A stretch of DNA of 64,000 nucleotides from Selaginella moellendorffii (Eukaryota > Streptophyta > Lycopodiopsida > Selaginellales > Selaginellaceae). Of the stretch, positions 1-9,957 are shown one piece after another. Where the stretch lies: assembly GCF_000143415.4 (NCBI RefSeq), contig NW_003314276.1, forward strand, positions 1,724,107-1,788,106. Direction: 5' to 3'. Numbering within the stretch: the first letter of the stretch is position 1; each line of letters opens with the position of its first letter. The position numbers were made by a program, and so were the translations under genes. Below the pieces are notes generated by a model, which was given only the letters and a program-made list of their open reading frames with translations, made no database searches and was not told the DNA's origin.

Positions 1-180
1 TGGAGCCTAATCGCGCTGTTCTATATCCTTTTATTAGCCCTTCTTATGCTAATAGAGTTAACTAAACATCTTGAGTGTAATTAGATTGGACAAGTATAAA
101 GATAAAATTCCTACATACTGTTAGTTAAGCATATTTAGCCTAGTAGATAAAGAGGTTACCTCTTAACTCATTTCAATTGA
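1..180. repeat. Dispersed AT-rich repeat, copy A
   Basis: This stretch is related base for base, with many substitutions, to 32860-33000 between P450 copies 2 and 3. Shared landmarks are a 'gagttaa.taaacat.ttgagtgta' block followed by 'ataaagat.gaattcctac' and 'gttagttaag.atattta'. No reading frame is kept, so it is non-coding repeat DNA of unknown class. It may be part of an old element that once flanked the P450 duplications. Confidence 0.55.
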
Positions 181-600
181 TGCATTTTATAAATTTTACC
201 CTATAGCACTGATTATAGGATAAGATTTAGATATATTGTCATTGTGGATCCTTAGAACATTGGGGGATAAATAGGGATAAAATAACCACTAAGGGCTCTC
301 TCATCAAGTAAATTGCCCCTTTTCCAATTGGCTTAAGGGGAGAAAGATAGGGTGTATTATATCTGGTATAAGAGGAAATGGCATAGGTTCGATTCCTATT
401 AATTAATGGCTACTTAAAAATATGATATACCCTTGAACAAAGTATATTCCTACCTTTTAATTTGAAATCATACATATTGAGCATCCATGCATACGTCCTT
501 CCTCTTCATTGAAGGTATCAACCATAAGACTACGATACAGGGCCTCACTTGGAATAACTAATCTACATAATAGAAGAATTGGTAAATTCAGTGTGGAAAT

Positions 601-753
601 GAAGGTGTTAGTTCCCCTTGGCTTAATAGGGGTTGTTAATTAATAATTAATAAAGGTGTTGGTTCCCCTTGGCTTAATAGGGGTTATTAGTCAATAGTTA
701 ATAAAGGTGCTAATTCCCCTTGGCTTAGTAAGGGTTGTTAGTCAATAATCAAT
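601..753. repeat. Tandem repeat, three units of about 51 bp
   Basis: Three consecutive units begin at about 602, 652 and 703. Each contains the core 'ttccccttggctta' followed by 'aggggttgtta' or a variant, and each ends in 'aataaag'-like sequence. Related single cores occur at ~315-335 and ~840-860 ('ttggcttaaggggaga', 'ttagcttaaaagagag'). No coding potential is visible. The array is a small, diverged minisatellite. Confidence 0.8.
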
Positions 754-1160
754 AAAGATATTGATATCTTTGAAGGAAAGTTGACATCTCTAAAGGAGGG
801 GTGAGTGTAGCACATATGATCATAGGATCAAGCAAGTGCCCTTTTCTAATTAGCTTAAAAGAGAGAGATAGGGTGTGCTAGGGTAGAGTGAATAGGGTTC
901 TTAAGGAACGCATACTTTAGGCTTTCACCCTTAGGATAAGTTTGAAAATTTATTAAATATGAAATGACACTAGATTTTGAATCAAGACATAGGAATAATA
1001 CTATAAGGTTTATGACATTCTCTACATTCTATAAATATGCCCCTTAAGTAGATCTAGAGACTTACCATAAATATCACATAGGACTGAAATAAAACCAATA
1101 TATAGAGCATGATAGTAAGGGTGTTTAGCAAACATGGTAATCTATCATGTAGTGATATTG

Positions 1161-1262
1161 AATGCACCAACTTAAATAAGTTAAAGAGTAACCTCTTTGT
1201 CTAACAAAATGCACCAATTTAAATGAGTTTCTCTCTATTCATTTAAGTTGGTGCATTTTGTA
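1161..1262. repeat. Imperfect inverted repeat (hairpin)
   Basis: The arms at about 1207-1228 and 1241-1260 are reverse complements over 20 bp with one mismatch (core 'atgcaccaa.ttaaat'), around a 12 bp loop. A third copy of the arm lies just upstream at ~1162-1180. The intervening 'aagagtaacctctt' is itself nearly palindromic and resembles 'agaggttacctctt' at ~150-164. It could be a MITE-like remnant or a protein-binding palindrome; no target duplication was identified. Confidence 0.6.
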
Positions 1263-1790
1263 AGCTCTTGAATTTAAACTTTCCAAACATTATTCAACCC
1301 AATACTATTTAAATTTAAAAACACTTAACCTTTATTCAAACCCAAAGACATTTAACCTCAAGTATAATAAAACCATTAATTGATTGTAAAACAATAGTGT
1401 ATAAACCCTTTCCCTCTATATTTAAACTCTTATATATTGTCTTTCAAGAATGAAGCTTTCCATTTGCTTGACACCTTACCCCTCAAGTTGAGCCCAATTG
1501 AAGGTAAACTAAACCTTTGAAATGTCAATTTTAATATATGGTGTGATTCCTTTAACCAACCAATAGAGTCAAACCCGAGACCATTCTAATATAAAATATA
1601 AGCTTATGAATTTAGACTTCTTTAGAGGTCACACAACTTAATACTATTCAAACTCAAGGATACTTAACTCTAAGTATTCTAAGACTTTTAATTGATTAGA
1701 AAAGGGGTGCACTCTAATTCATAACACCTCTTCCTTGTAGATTATAAATAAGTATCTCTTCTGGTAAAAAGAATATTATTTTTAATATCT
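1261..1790. repeat. Two diverged copies of an LTR-like dispersed repeat
   Basis: Two copies of one sequence family lie here, at about 1261-1435 and 1597-1790. The family signature is 'taagct..tgaattt.gac', then 'acttaatactattcaaactcaagga', 'acttaac' and 'attgatt.gaaaaggggtgca'. Further copies occur at 5735-5900, 6040-6240 and 16425-16640. The copy at 16.4 kb lies immediately beyond the 5' (gag) side of a minus-strand gypsy element, which suggests these are solo or truncated LTRs of that family (inference). Confidence 0.55.
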
Positions 1791-2189
1791 TTTATTCTTT
1801 TCAGATAATTTGAGAGAAATAGCAAACATTTATAGTATATAGTATATAAATATCAAAAACATGTTTTAAAATATTATATACTAGTTATAGTTTATAAAAA
1901 TGTAAATATTGTAAGTAATATAGTTTTCTATATAGTATTGAAATATACTTATTTATATATAGCTATGATATTTATATATAACTATTTTAAACACAACAAT
2001 TCAACATAGTTTACAATTTTTAGAATTAAAAAAGGATTGGTGTCATAAACTGTATTATAGTATTTGACCTATCCAAATATTTTATAGAAAGTTATTTGCT
2101 ATACAACTATATCAAATATGTATATATACTTTATAAATATAGCAAGTTATAGCATATGAGTGGAGTACATAGAATATAGAATGAAATAC

Positions 2190-2335
2190 AGAAACATATT
2201 AATTAGTTTAAAAACCCTAGCTTATATATAAGAGTGAGTGGTCCAGATTGAAACTAATTCGATAGGTATTAAAATTCCACTATACTAAAATTAGTATATG
2301 GCATCATAACTATAAACTTAACCTCACATCATCCC
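2190..2335. repeat. Dispersed ~120 bp repeat, copy 1 of 3
   Basis: This segment carries 'aaaaccctagctta.atata', 'gattgaaact.aat.cgatag.tat.aaa.tcccacta' and 'attagtatat.gcatcat'. The same order of blocks is found at ~6705-6835 and ~10640-10745. Each copy is non-coding and AT-rich. Class unknown; it could be part of the surrounding gypsy LTRs. Confidence 0.6.
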
Positions 2336-2889
2336 CTTCTCTTAGAAGGATGGAAGGCAATTAGGGTTCTCTTATTGATAAGCTAGGATCTAAAAAAACA
2401 TTAAAAGAGGGCATTAGTGGATCTCTAGGTAGTGCTAATTACTCATAATCCCTTTGTATAAAGTATTTGGCCATTGCATATATATAAATTTTAGAGGATT
2501 AACTTTTTTAAACAAACAGTATACTATAAGATTGGGAAAACTAACTAACACCAAGTCATCCACTTTGTACTTTGCAAGTGGAAAATAATGAAAGTTTTAG
2601 TGCTATTGTTATTCCACTTGTATGCAGCCCATATATTAAGTAGACTCAACTTGGACAATTGGAAGAATGCTTATTAAATACTAATATTAGGACCTAACAT
2701 CAATAATTTGTGGTAATCAAGAAAGTTAAACTCAACTCTATTGGCAATATCAGATCATGACCATATAGGAACTTATATGATAAAGTATCAATAGAACTTT
2801 ATACCCCTATGACATATATATACTGAAGAGATGGCAAATAATCATCCTAATCTGAATGTTAAAAGTTTATATACTTTATGATCATCCAT

Positions 2890-5110
2890 TTTAAAGTTCG
2901 AACAAGGTGTTCTACTAAGCCATCTATTTATGGATGATAACCACTTGTGAAAATGTGATGTATCCCCAACAAAGATGTTAAAATATGAAATGCTTTAGCT
3001 ATAAATATGGGACCATTATCTAAAAGAATTTTCTCCAGACAGGAATGTTGAAATACCACTCAATTGAGGGGGAAGTACCCAACAGTAATCATTAATACAC
3101 TAGCAAAAGCACTAACTTTCACCCAACGAGTCAAGTAGTTGAAGGCAATAATGACGTACTCATTATTAATAATCAATTATGGAAAAAGTCTCATTAGATC
3201 AAATGCCATAAACTCAAATGGAAGGGGAATTGTAATTGACTTCAACTGTCTTTCTATAGTATGAGGGGGAGTATTACAAGTTTGGTACTAAACACAACTA
3301 CATATATATTAGATAACATCACGTTACATCTTTAGCCAATAGAAAGACTTATATAGCTTCTTAGTCACCTATTACTGTCTTATATACCTACTTAGAATAA
3401 GAGAGTCACAATAAATATGGAGAAAGTGTGGAATAAATATTGAAGGTGCCACTAGCCGTAAATGATGATTAAGATCAATCCCAATAAAATAAAGGTGGTT
3501 ATTCTTAATGCGATATTCAGAATATAAATGTTAAAATGGTGAATCATCAACAAGTGATACAAAAATCTCAAACCCCTCACGAAACTTTTGGATCCATAGC
3601 TCAACTTTTTGAGCCTCACGAATCTTGTTAAGAGAAAGTAATTTTTTCTCCACACCTTGTGGATATTGAACATTATGTATAGCAATTGTTGATGACACAA
3701 AATCCTCATCTAGAAAATCCACTAATGTTAAAATAATAAACTTGTCAAGAACAAAAGAAGAAAGTAAAAAAGGTAAAAGAGTTTGAGAAAGGGTATTAAC
3801 ATCAGCTGTAAAATTCCTCAGGTGATAAACAACCTTAAAATTATATATCTGAAGTTTCAAAGTCCACTGAGCAATATGATCAACCAAGTTCTTCTCTTTA
3901 ATAACAAAGTAACTATAATATGATCACCTTCTAGTAATATTTGAGAACCATGCAAATATGTATAAAGCTTCTCAAAATCCCAAATTTTTTCTACACTCCT
4001 CTATTATGGAGTAGTTCACTTTATTGGTTTTAATGTATAGTTGATGTATGCAATAAGATGGCATTGATTAGGCACACTCAGACTCGTTTGTATCAACACA
4101 CTTCCAAGATTGATATCAATACCATCCACATGCAAATTGAAAAATTGAATGTAGTTAGGATACTTTAAAACTAGAGGAGTTATCAATAGCTCATAAATGC
4201 TCACTCACAGTTCATAGACCAAATGAAAGATGATGTTGACAACTTTAATAATGCTCGCAATGATATAATACAAGCATAAAGATAATCAATAAAATTATAG
4301 AAATATTGTATTTTACCTAAGAAATATTGCATATCATTCACACACTTTAGAGTAAAAAACTTTAAAATGGCCACAAGTTTGTCAAAATCAACTTGCAAAC
4401 CTTTACGAGAAATACAATACTCAAGATAAGTTATATTCTTAGACCCAAACACACATATTAAACTAACTTCCTACAACCGATCCAACACTTTATGAACATC
4501 ATAAACATGCTCCTCCCATATCCCTTTCAAGTGAATTAAAACATCATTAATAAAGTTAGTAGTCACTTTCGGCATATAATAAAAAACTTCATCCATCATC
4601 TGCTAAAAAGTTATTAGAGCTTTGTTCAAACCAAATGACATTACCAAGAACTCGTACAAATTAAATAATGTACGAAAAGCAATCTTGGGAACATCTTCTT
4701 TGGCCATCAGCACTTACTAGTATCCAGAAGTAATATCTAATTTGGTGAATCAATAACTTCTCCTCAGATAATCTAAAAGATCAACAATGTGAGGAAGAGG
4801 GTATACATCCAAGATAGTCACCTTATTTAATGGATAATAGTCAAGGCAGAAGCAAATACTCCTCTTAGGCTTCACCATAAAATGAAATTCACATTCCTAA
4901 AGACTTTAAGACATTTAAATAACACACTTTCTTTAATATTTATTTGATGTTCATGTATAAAATCTTGATCTCCTTTTGTAACTAATGTTAAACATGAACC
5001 TTGATTGAACAAACATCCCTACTTAGAATAGGATGACATGTTACAATCTTTGCCCTAAAAAACAAGTCAAAGTCGAAGAAATCAATATATTCCTTATTGA
5101 GTTGATCCAT
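2890..5110 (-). mobile_element. Decayed Ty3/gypsy pol remnant
   Basis: Read on the minus strand this is a Ty3/gypsy pol in the usual order. RT-like sequence (about 5100-4480) includes a 'FINDVLIHLKGIWEEH' block that corresponds to the YxDD region. An RT/RNase H connection follows at 4452-4201 ('YFLGKIQYFYNFI'), then RNase H at 4204-4016 ('LHVDGIDINLGSVLIQ', catalytic Asp context) and 3887-3760. An integrase core at ~3300-2890 still shows the three acidic positions in 'FDLMR', 'LLDNGPIF' and 'DGLVEHL'. Many stop codons and frameshifts break it, so it cannot be active. It is a different family from the element at 19.4-24.3 kb. Confidence 0.85.
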
Positions 5111-5734
5111 TGCTACAATATAAAAACTATTAAAGGGATTTGGAGAGGGAATAGAGAAATAAAATAAAAATATAATAAAAATTAATAAAGAGGCAAAAGT
5201 GATGGAAGAAGAGGGAGAAGCAAAGGGATGAAAGAGAATAGAAATGAGAGGAATGGAAGAAATAAAAGTAAATATAAAATAATAGAGAGAAGTTTCAAAG
5301 TCATATTAGCATAATTATGCAATAGCTAACCCATACCAAAGATGAGATCAAAAGCTTGACTGAGCACCATTTGCAACAATTAAAGTTTAAGCTCAAGATC
5401 TCCCACATGTATAGCTAGGTCTACCTCATCCCATACACAAAAATGTGTATAGCCATTGCTATAAAAAATGAAGATTGACTTTACTACATAATGCAATTAT
5501 AAATAGTAATATGTGGCAATAAGCTGAGCAAGAAGATAACCTTGAGCCTATATCAACTAATACAAAGAGAATAATAGAAGCCTAAAAACAAGCTTAGAAA
5601 GTAAACACTAGATAAATTGGTGCTAAATGAACCCTTTAATAATACTCTCAAAAGAAAGATAGAGAGGTACATAAACTTATTCACACGAAACAAGAAATTC
5701 CAGAAGCGAATGCCAAATTAATGTTTTTAGAACT

Positions 5735-6240
5735 AATCTAGTATTACTCAAACCCAAGGACGCTTAACCCCAAGTATTCCAAAACTTTTAACCAATTAAA
5801 AAAAGGGGTGCATTCTTGTTCATGAGCCCTTTCACTCTATATTTAAACCATTATAGATTATCTCTTAAATCATTTTCTTTGGTTGTTTATAATTTATTAC
5901 ACTTCTTTACGAATTCACACTAGAGTTGAGAGTTACAGCCAACTCTACTCTTTTGACACCCTACCCCTTAGATCAAACCCAACTAAAACAAATTAGAGTC
6001 AATCTCAATATATAATGTGATCTCTATAGCCAAATACCAAATGTAAGTTCCTGAATTTGGACTTTTCAGGAGGTCACCTAACCTATTATTTTATTTAAAC
6101 CCAAAGACACTTAACCCTAACTATCCTAAAAACCTTAATTAATTGGAAAAATGAGTGTCATAGGTCTTTTCTTTTTATATTTTAACTTCTATAGTTCTAT
6201 AGATTGTTTTTTAAATTGTTCTCTTTGGTTGCTTATATAA
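5735..6240. repeat. Two further copies of the LTR-like dispersed repeat
   Basis: Copies at ~5735-5900 and ~6040-6240 share 'actcaaacccaagga', 'gcttaaccccaagtat' and 'aaaggggtgcattcttgttcatg' with the copies at 1.3-1.8 kb and 16.4-16.6 kb. They lie just beyond the 5' side of the 2.9-5.1 kb gypsy remnant, as expected for LTR pieces. No exact LTR ends (TG...CA) or target duplications could be fixed by eye. Confidence 0.55.
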
Positions 6241-6704
6241 TGCTATACCTGGCACGTGTGAAACTCACATAAATGCCAAAAATCATCCTAAGAATAATAA
6301 GTAACAATCATTGTAAAGTGAATGAACCAATGGTATATATCATCCTTAAAATTCCCACGAAATTTTTTTGGCTAGATGCGAGAATTGGCAATAAGAGTAG
6401 GAGGAATTGTACCATATATTGTGAATATTGCTATCAATTGAGTCTAATTATTCAACTGCAACCATATAGTATCAAAAAACTACACTAACTATTGCTCTAA
6501 AGTCAAAGTAAGAGGAAGCTACTACTTTGCCATAAAGATGAACAAAAAAGAAATGTAAAAGAGAAGAAATTGAAAAATCTAGAAGGAAAGTGAGATTTAG
6601 ATAATGCAAATTAGATATAAACCAAAATCCCAAATCCAAACATTCCTCAAGGACAATTAAAACTACCCTTCACCTCTACCAATATGAGTGGGAAATAAAA
6701 TGCA

Positions 6705-6835
6705 AAATATACATATTAATTAACCTAAAAACCTTAACTTACATATAGGAGCAAATAGTCTAGATTGAAACTAATCCGATAGCTATCAAATCCCACTATG
6801 CTAATATTAATATACAACATCATAGCTGTACATTT
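6705..6835. repeat. Dispersed ~120 bp repeat, copy 2 of 3
   Basis: This is the second copy of the repeat seen at 2190-2335 and 10640-10745, with 'agtctagattgaaactaatccgatag' at its centre (cited here only as a landmark of shared blocks). It is non-coding. Confidence 0.6.
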
Positions 6836-6839
6836 AGAC

Positions 6840-8050
6840 CTCATAAACCTAAATTTTAATTAAATATTTAGTTTTAAATAATTTACAGCATAAACAAACA
6901 GGATACTGCTGAAATTTTTATGTAACTGCACTGTAGCACAATTTATAAGAACAACTTACAACATAATTAATAGAATATAAATATCAATACAACTTATAAA
7001 GACAGTTTGTAAGAAGAATTTTTCAGACTATTATGCTGCTTTATGTTCTTCAAATCATTGCAAAAATATGTTGCAAAACTTGATTTCAACATAACTTAAT
7101 ATTGCAATTGAGCGGTAGTGAAGCCATGGTTTTTGCACTGAAGGGTTTTTGATTGCCTAAACTGCTGGAAATGGAATTGTTGGACTTGCAAATGAATTCT
7201 AATAATTGCTCAAGGATTGCTCAAGCCTCACAGCTTGTCATGAAGTTTTCATTTATTGAGAACAATGGTGCTTAGGTGGTGCTTTAAAAAACACTAATTT
7301 GACTATATGAAGTGAGACTGGACTAAACTGGATGGTTCTAGTTTTCCAAGGACTTCTCTAAAGAGTATAACACCAAGCTTAACCTGTTTTGTGAACATTC
7401 TTAGAAGTACTTGCAGTTACATGAAAAACTACTTTGTTTTTCAATGGCTCACTTTCATCTTCCCAATGATTCTCTAGAATGATACAAATCTGTTTAAACA
7501 TTAATTCACTATTTAATTATTTTAGACAAAGAATCCTGCATTATGAGAGGTTTTAGTTGTATTGAAAGCATTCTTCCCCTGTGGCTGCCATTCCTACTCA
7601 TCACTGTCAAAGACTTTGCAGTGTTGCAGGCAGTCGTGATTGTCGTTGCTGTCTAGGAGGATGATTGTCTTCTTGGTGATATCATCACACTTTCAACCTT
7701 GTTGCTATGCTCCACCATGTTGTTGAGGCCCAGTGTGTAACTCCACCCCGATGATCCGTTCCACCTGAGTGACACCCCATGGGTGAGAGAAGCCATTGAT
7801 GGATGTCAATTCCTGTTGGTAAATGCAGTGTTAATGGTGGTGGTACATCTAAAATATATATTTTCCATCTCTTTTCAATTCAGAGTGGATCACTGATTTT
7901 GTAAGGGTAGTTTCTATTGTGCAATGGCTGGTACTAGAATGTGATCCACTGTGGCAGTCTTATCTATTCCATAATGCTGGATTTAGAATAATTTAAAATA
8001 TTCTTTTTCAATCCAATGGCAAAATAAAGCATATCCATATTAATATTTAT
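6840..8050. other. AT-rich spacer ending in P450 copy 1 upstream region
   Basis: No gene is visible. From about 7740 the sequence is recognisably related to 25395-25700 upstream of P450 copy 2. Shared blocks are 'tgatga.ccxttccacctgagtgacacc'-like sequence, 'tatattttccatctcttttcaattcagag' in pieces, 'ggtagtttctattgtgca' and 'gtgatccactgtggcagtc'. The last ~100 bp also match the region upstream of copy 3 in inverse orientation (35560-35660). The P450 duplications therefore included upstream DNA, perhaps the promoter. A separate ~110 bp segment at 7480-7590 resembles 45470-45560. Confidence 0.5.
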
Positions 8051-8206
8051 AAACACTCTAGTTTGAATTTGATAGACCGTGCAACACTAGAAGTTCCAAG
8101 TAGCTTCTTAGGGATAGATCCTTACTTGTACAACACTCCATCCGCTTGGCTTAAATGCACTCGCCCACCTGGCACATCTCCCACAGATTTTACCTTAGTC
8201 CAGGAA

Positions 8207-9957
8207 ATGGATGGGAGATGGATCTTGAGCATTTGCATCGTCCTCTTCACTGCAGCGCTATGGCGATTCGTGACGGTCTACTGGTGGAACCCCAGGGCGA
8301 TCGTGGCGCAGCTGAAGAAGGAGGGCATTCAGGGGCCTCCACCCCGATTCATGGTAGGCCAAATAGCTGAAATCCAGAACATGAGGAGCGCCATCAAGGA
8401 TCACGACATGGAAAGTTTCAGCCACGACGTCTTCCATCGGGTACATCCTGCGTTGCTCAAATGGCAGAAGCAATATGGTACGTTCATGTCATCACTGATG
8501 AATCTCAAAGTTTCGTGTCCAGGGAAGAGATTTGTGTTCTGGTGGGGAACTGAGCCAAGGATATCGGTCTCGGAGCCCGAGATCGTAAGGGAGGTTTTGT
8601 CTAAGAAGTTTTCTCAGTTTGATAAATCGGAGGCCGAGCTGCGGTTGGCGAACTTGTTCTTTGGTCGTGGATTGGTTTTTGTTACTGGAGAGGAATGGAG
8701 TCATCACCGGCGTCTCGTAGCACCGGCATTTTTTCATGAACGTATTAAAGTGGATATTCATACTATTATCTTCCAATGAAGTCTGGCTGATAAGTGTTTT
8801 TTATTCTCCTGTACACAGCAAATGACCGGTACAATCGCAGGGTGCGCGTCTCGCATGCTAGATCAAGTGGAGAAGCTACGAGGAGGAAGAATCCCGAGAT
8901 TGAAATCTCTGGAGAGGTGCGTCAGATCACAGGAGACGTTATCTCCCATACAGCATTTGGAACTAGCTATCTCAAAGGGCAGAGAGTTTACGAAATATTG
9001 TCTAAGAAAGTCCCAGAGCTAGTGCCCAAACTCATCAGCTTTTCCTGGATTCCAGGCTTCAGGTATGTTGGATCATCTACTGAACTGAATCATAATCACT
9101 TGCTTACAGGTTTCTCCCACTTCCAGTCAACCTCCGAATGTGGAAGCTTCATCAGGAGTTGGATTCTCTGATCACTGGGATCATAGACGAGCGTCGGAAC
9201 TCAGTGAAGTCAGGGAGGAGTAATATATACAGGAATGACCTACTCGGATTGATGCTAAAGGAGTGTGACAGCAGCAGTAATTTCACAAGCAGGGATCTGA
9301 TAGAGGAATGCAAGACATTCTACATTGCAGGGCATGAGACCACAGCCACCTTACTAACCTGGACTTTGATGCTACTGGGAGGCTATCCTGAATGGCAAGA
9401 ACGCGCCCGTGCTGAGGTACACGAAGTATGTGGCAATGAGATTCCTGATGGCGAGAGTGTCAGTAGGCTCAAGCTCGTAAGTCGATCAATATCTCCTAAT
9501 TCTAAAACTTAACTTCTTGATTCTTGGACAGCTGGGAATGATCCTTTACGAAACTCTGCGCCTGTATCCACCAGCAAACGAGGTGACCAGGGAGTGTGTG
9601 GAGGAGTCTTGGCTGCAAGATTTACACGTTCCAAAAGGAGTATCTGTGTCGTTTGCAATTGCTGGATTGCATCAGGATAAGGAGCTCTGGGGAGATGATG
9701 CAGGCCAATTCAATCCGGATCGCTTCAAAGATGGGATCTCAAGATCGTGCAAGCATCCCAATGCTTTCATGCCGTTTTCGTTTGGGCCGCGGGTTTGCGT
9801 GGGCCAGTCGTTTGCGATGATCGAAGCCAAAGTCATTCTGGCTATGATACTACAGCGATTCTTGTTCCGGCTTTCACCGAGCTACCGCCATAATCCTGCA
9901 ATGAAGTTTGGCTTGAAGCCTATCCATGGAGTGCCGCTTGTACTCAGTAAAATGTGA
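8207..9957 (+). pseudogene. Cytochrome P450 (CYP72 clan), copy 1, frameshifted
   Basis: A five-exon P450: 8207-8477, 8523-8749, 8819-9062, 9110-9476 and 9532-9957. The start at 8207 gives a short N-terminal membrane anchor followed by a Pro-rich hinge ('GIQGPPP'). Later exons carry the I-helix 'AGHETT', the ExxR 'ETLR', the 'FNPDRF' block and the heme-binding 'FSFGPRVCVG' with its Cys. Family knowledge places this in the CYP72 clan of ER mono-oxygenases; the substrate is unknown. Exon 3 has a net 2 bp insertion at about 8867-8872 compared with copy 3, which throws the rest of that exon out of frame. All splice sites look usable. It is either a young pseudogene or carries a sequence error. Copies 2 and 3 are at 25870-32230 and 33664-35406. 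Confidence 0.85.

Noticed and set aside
601-753. Short direct repeats as a CRISPR array
   Set aside because: The units are contiguous without spacers and the genome is plant nuclear.
8741-8818. Possible mutated splice donor (AT instead of GT) in P450 copy 1 intron 2
   Set aside because: The donor that keeps the frame is four bases upstream (AAA|GTGG) in all copies, so no donor is lost.
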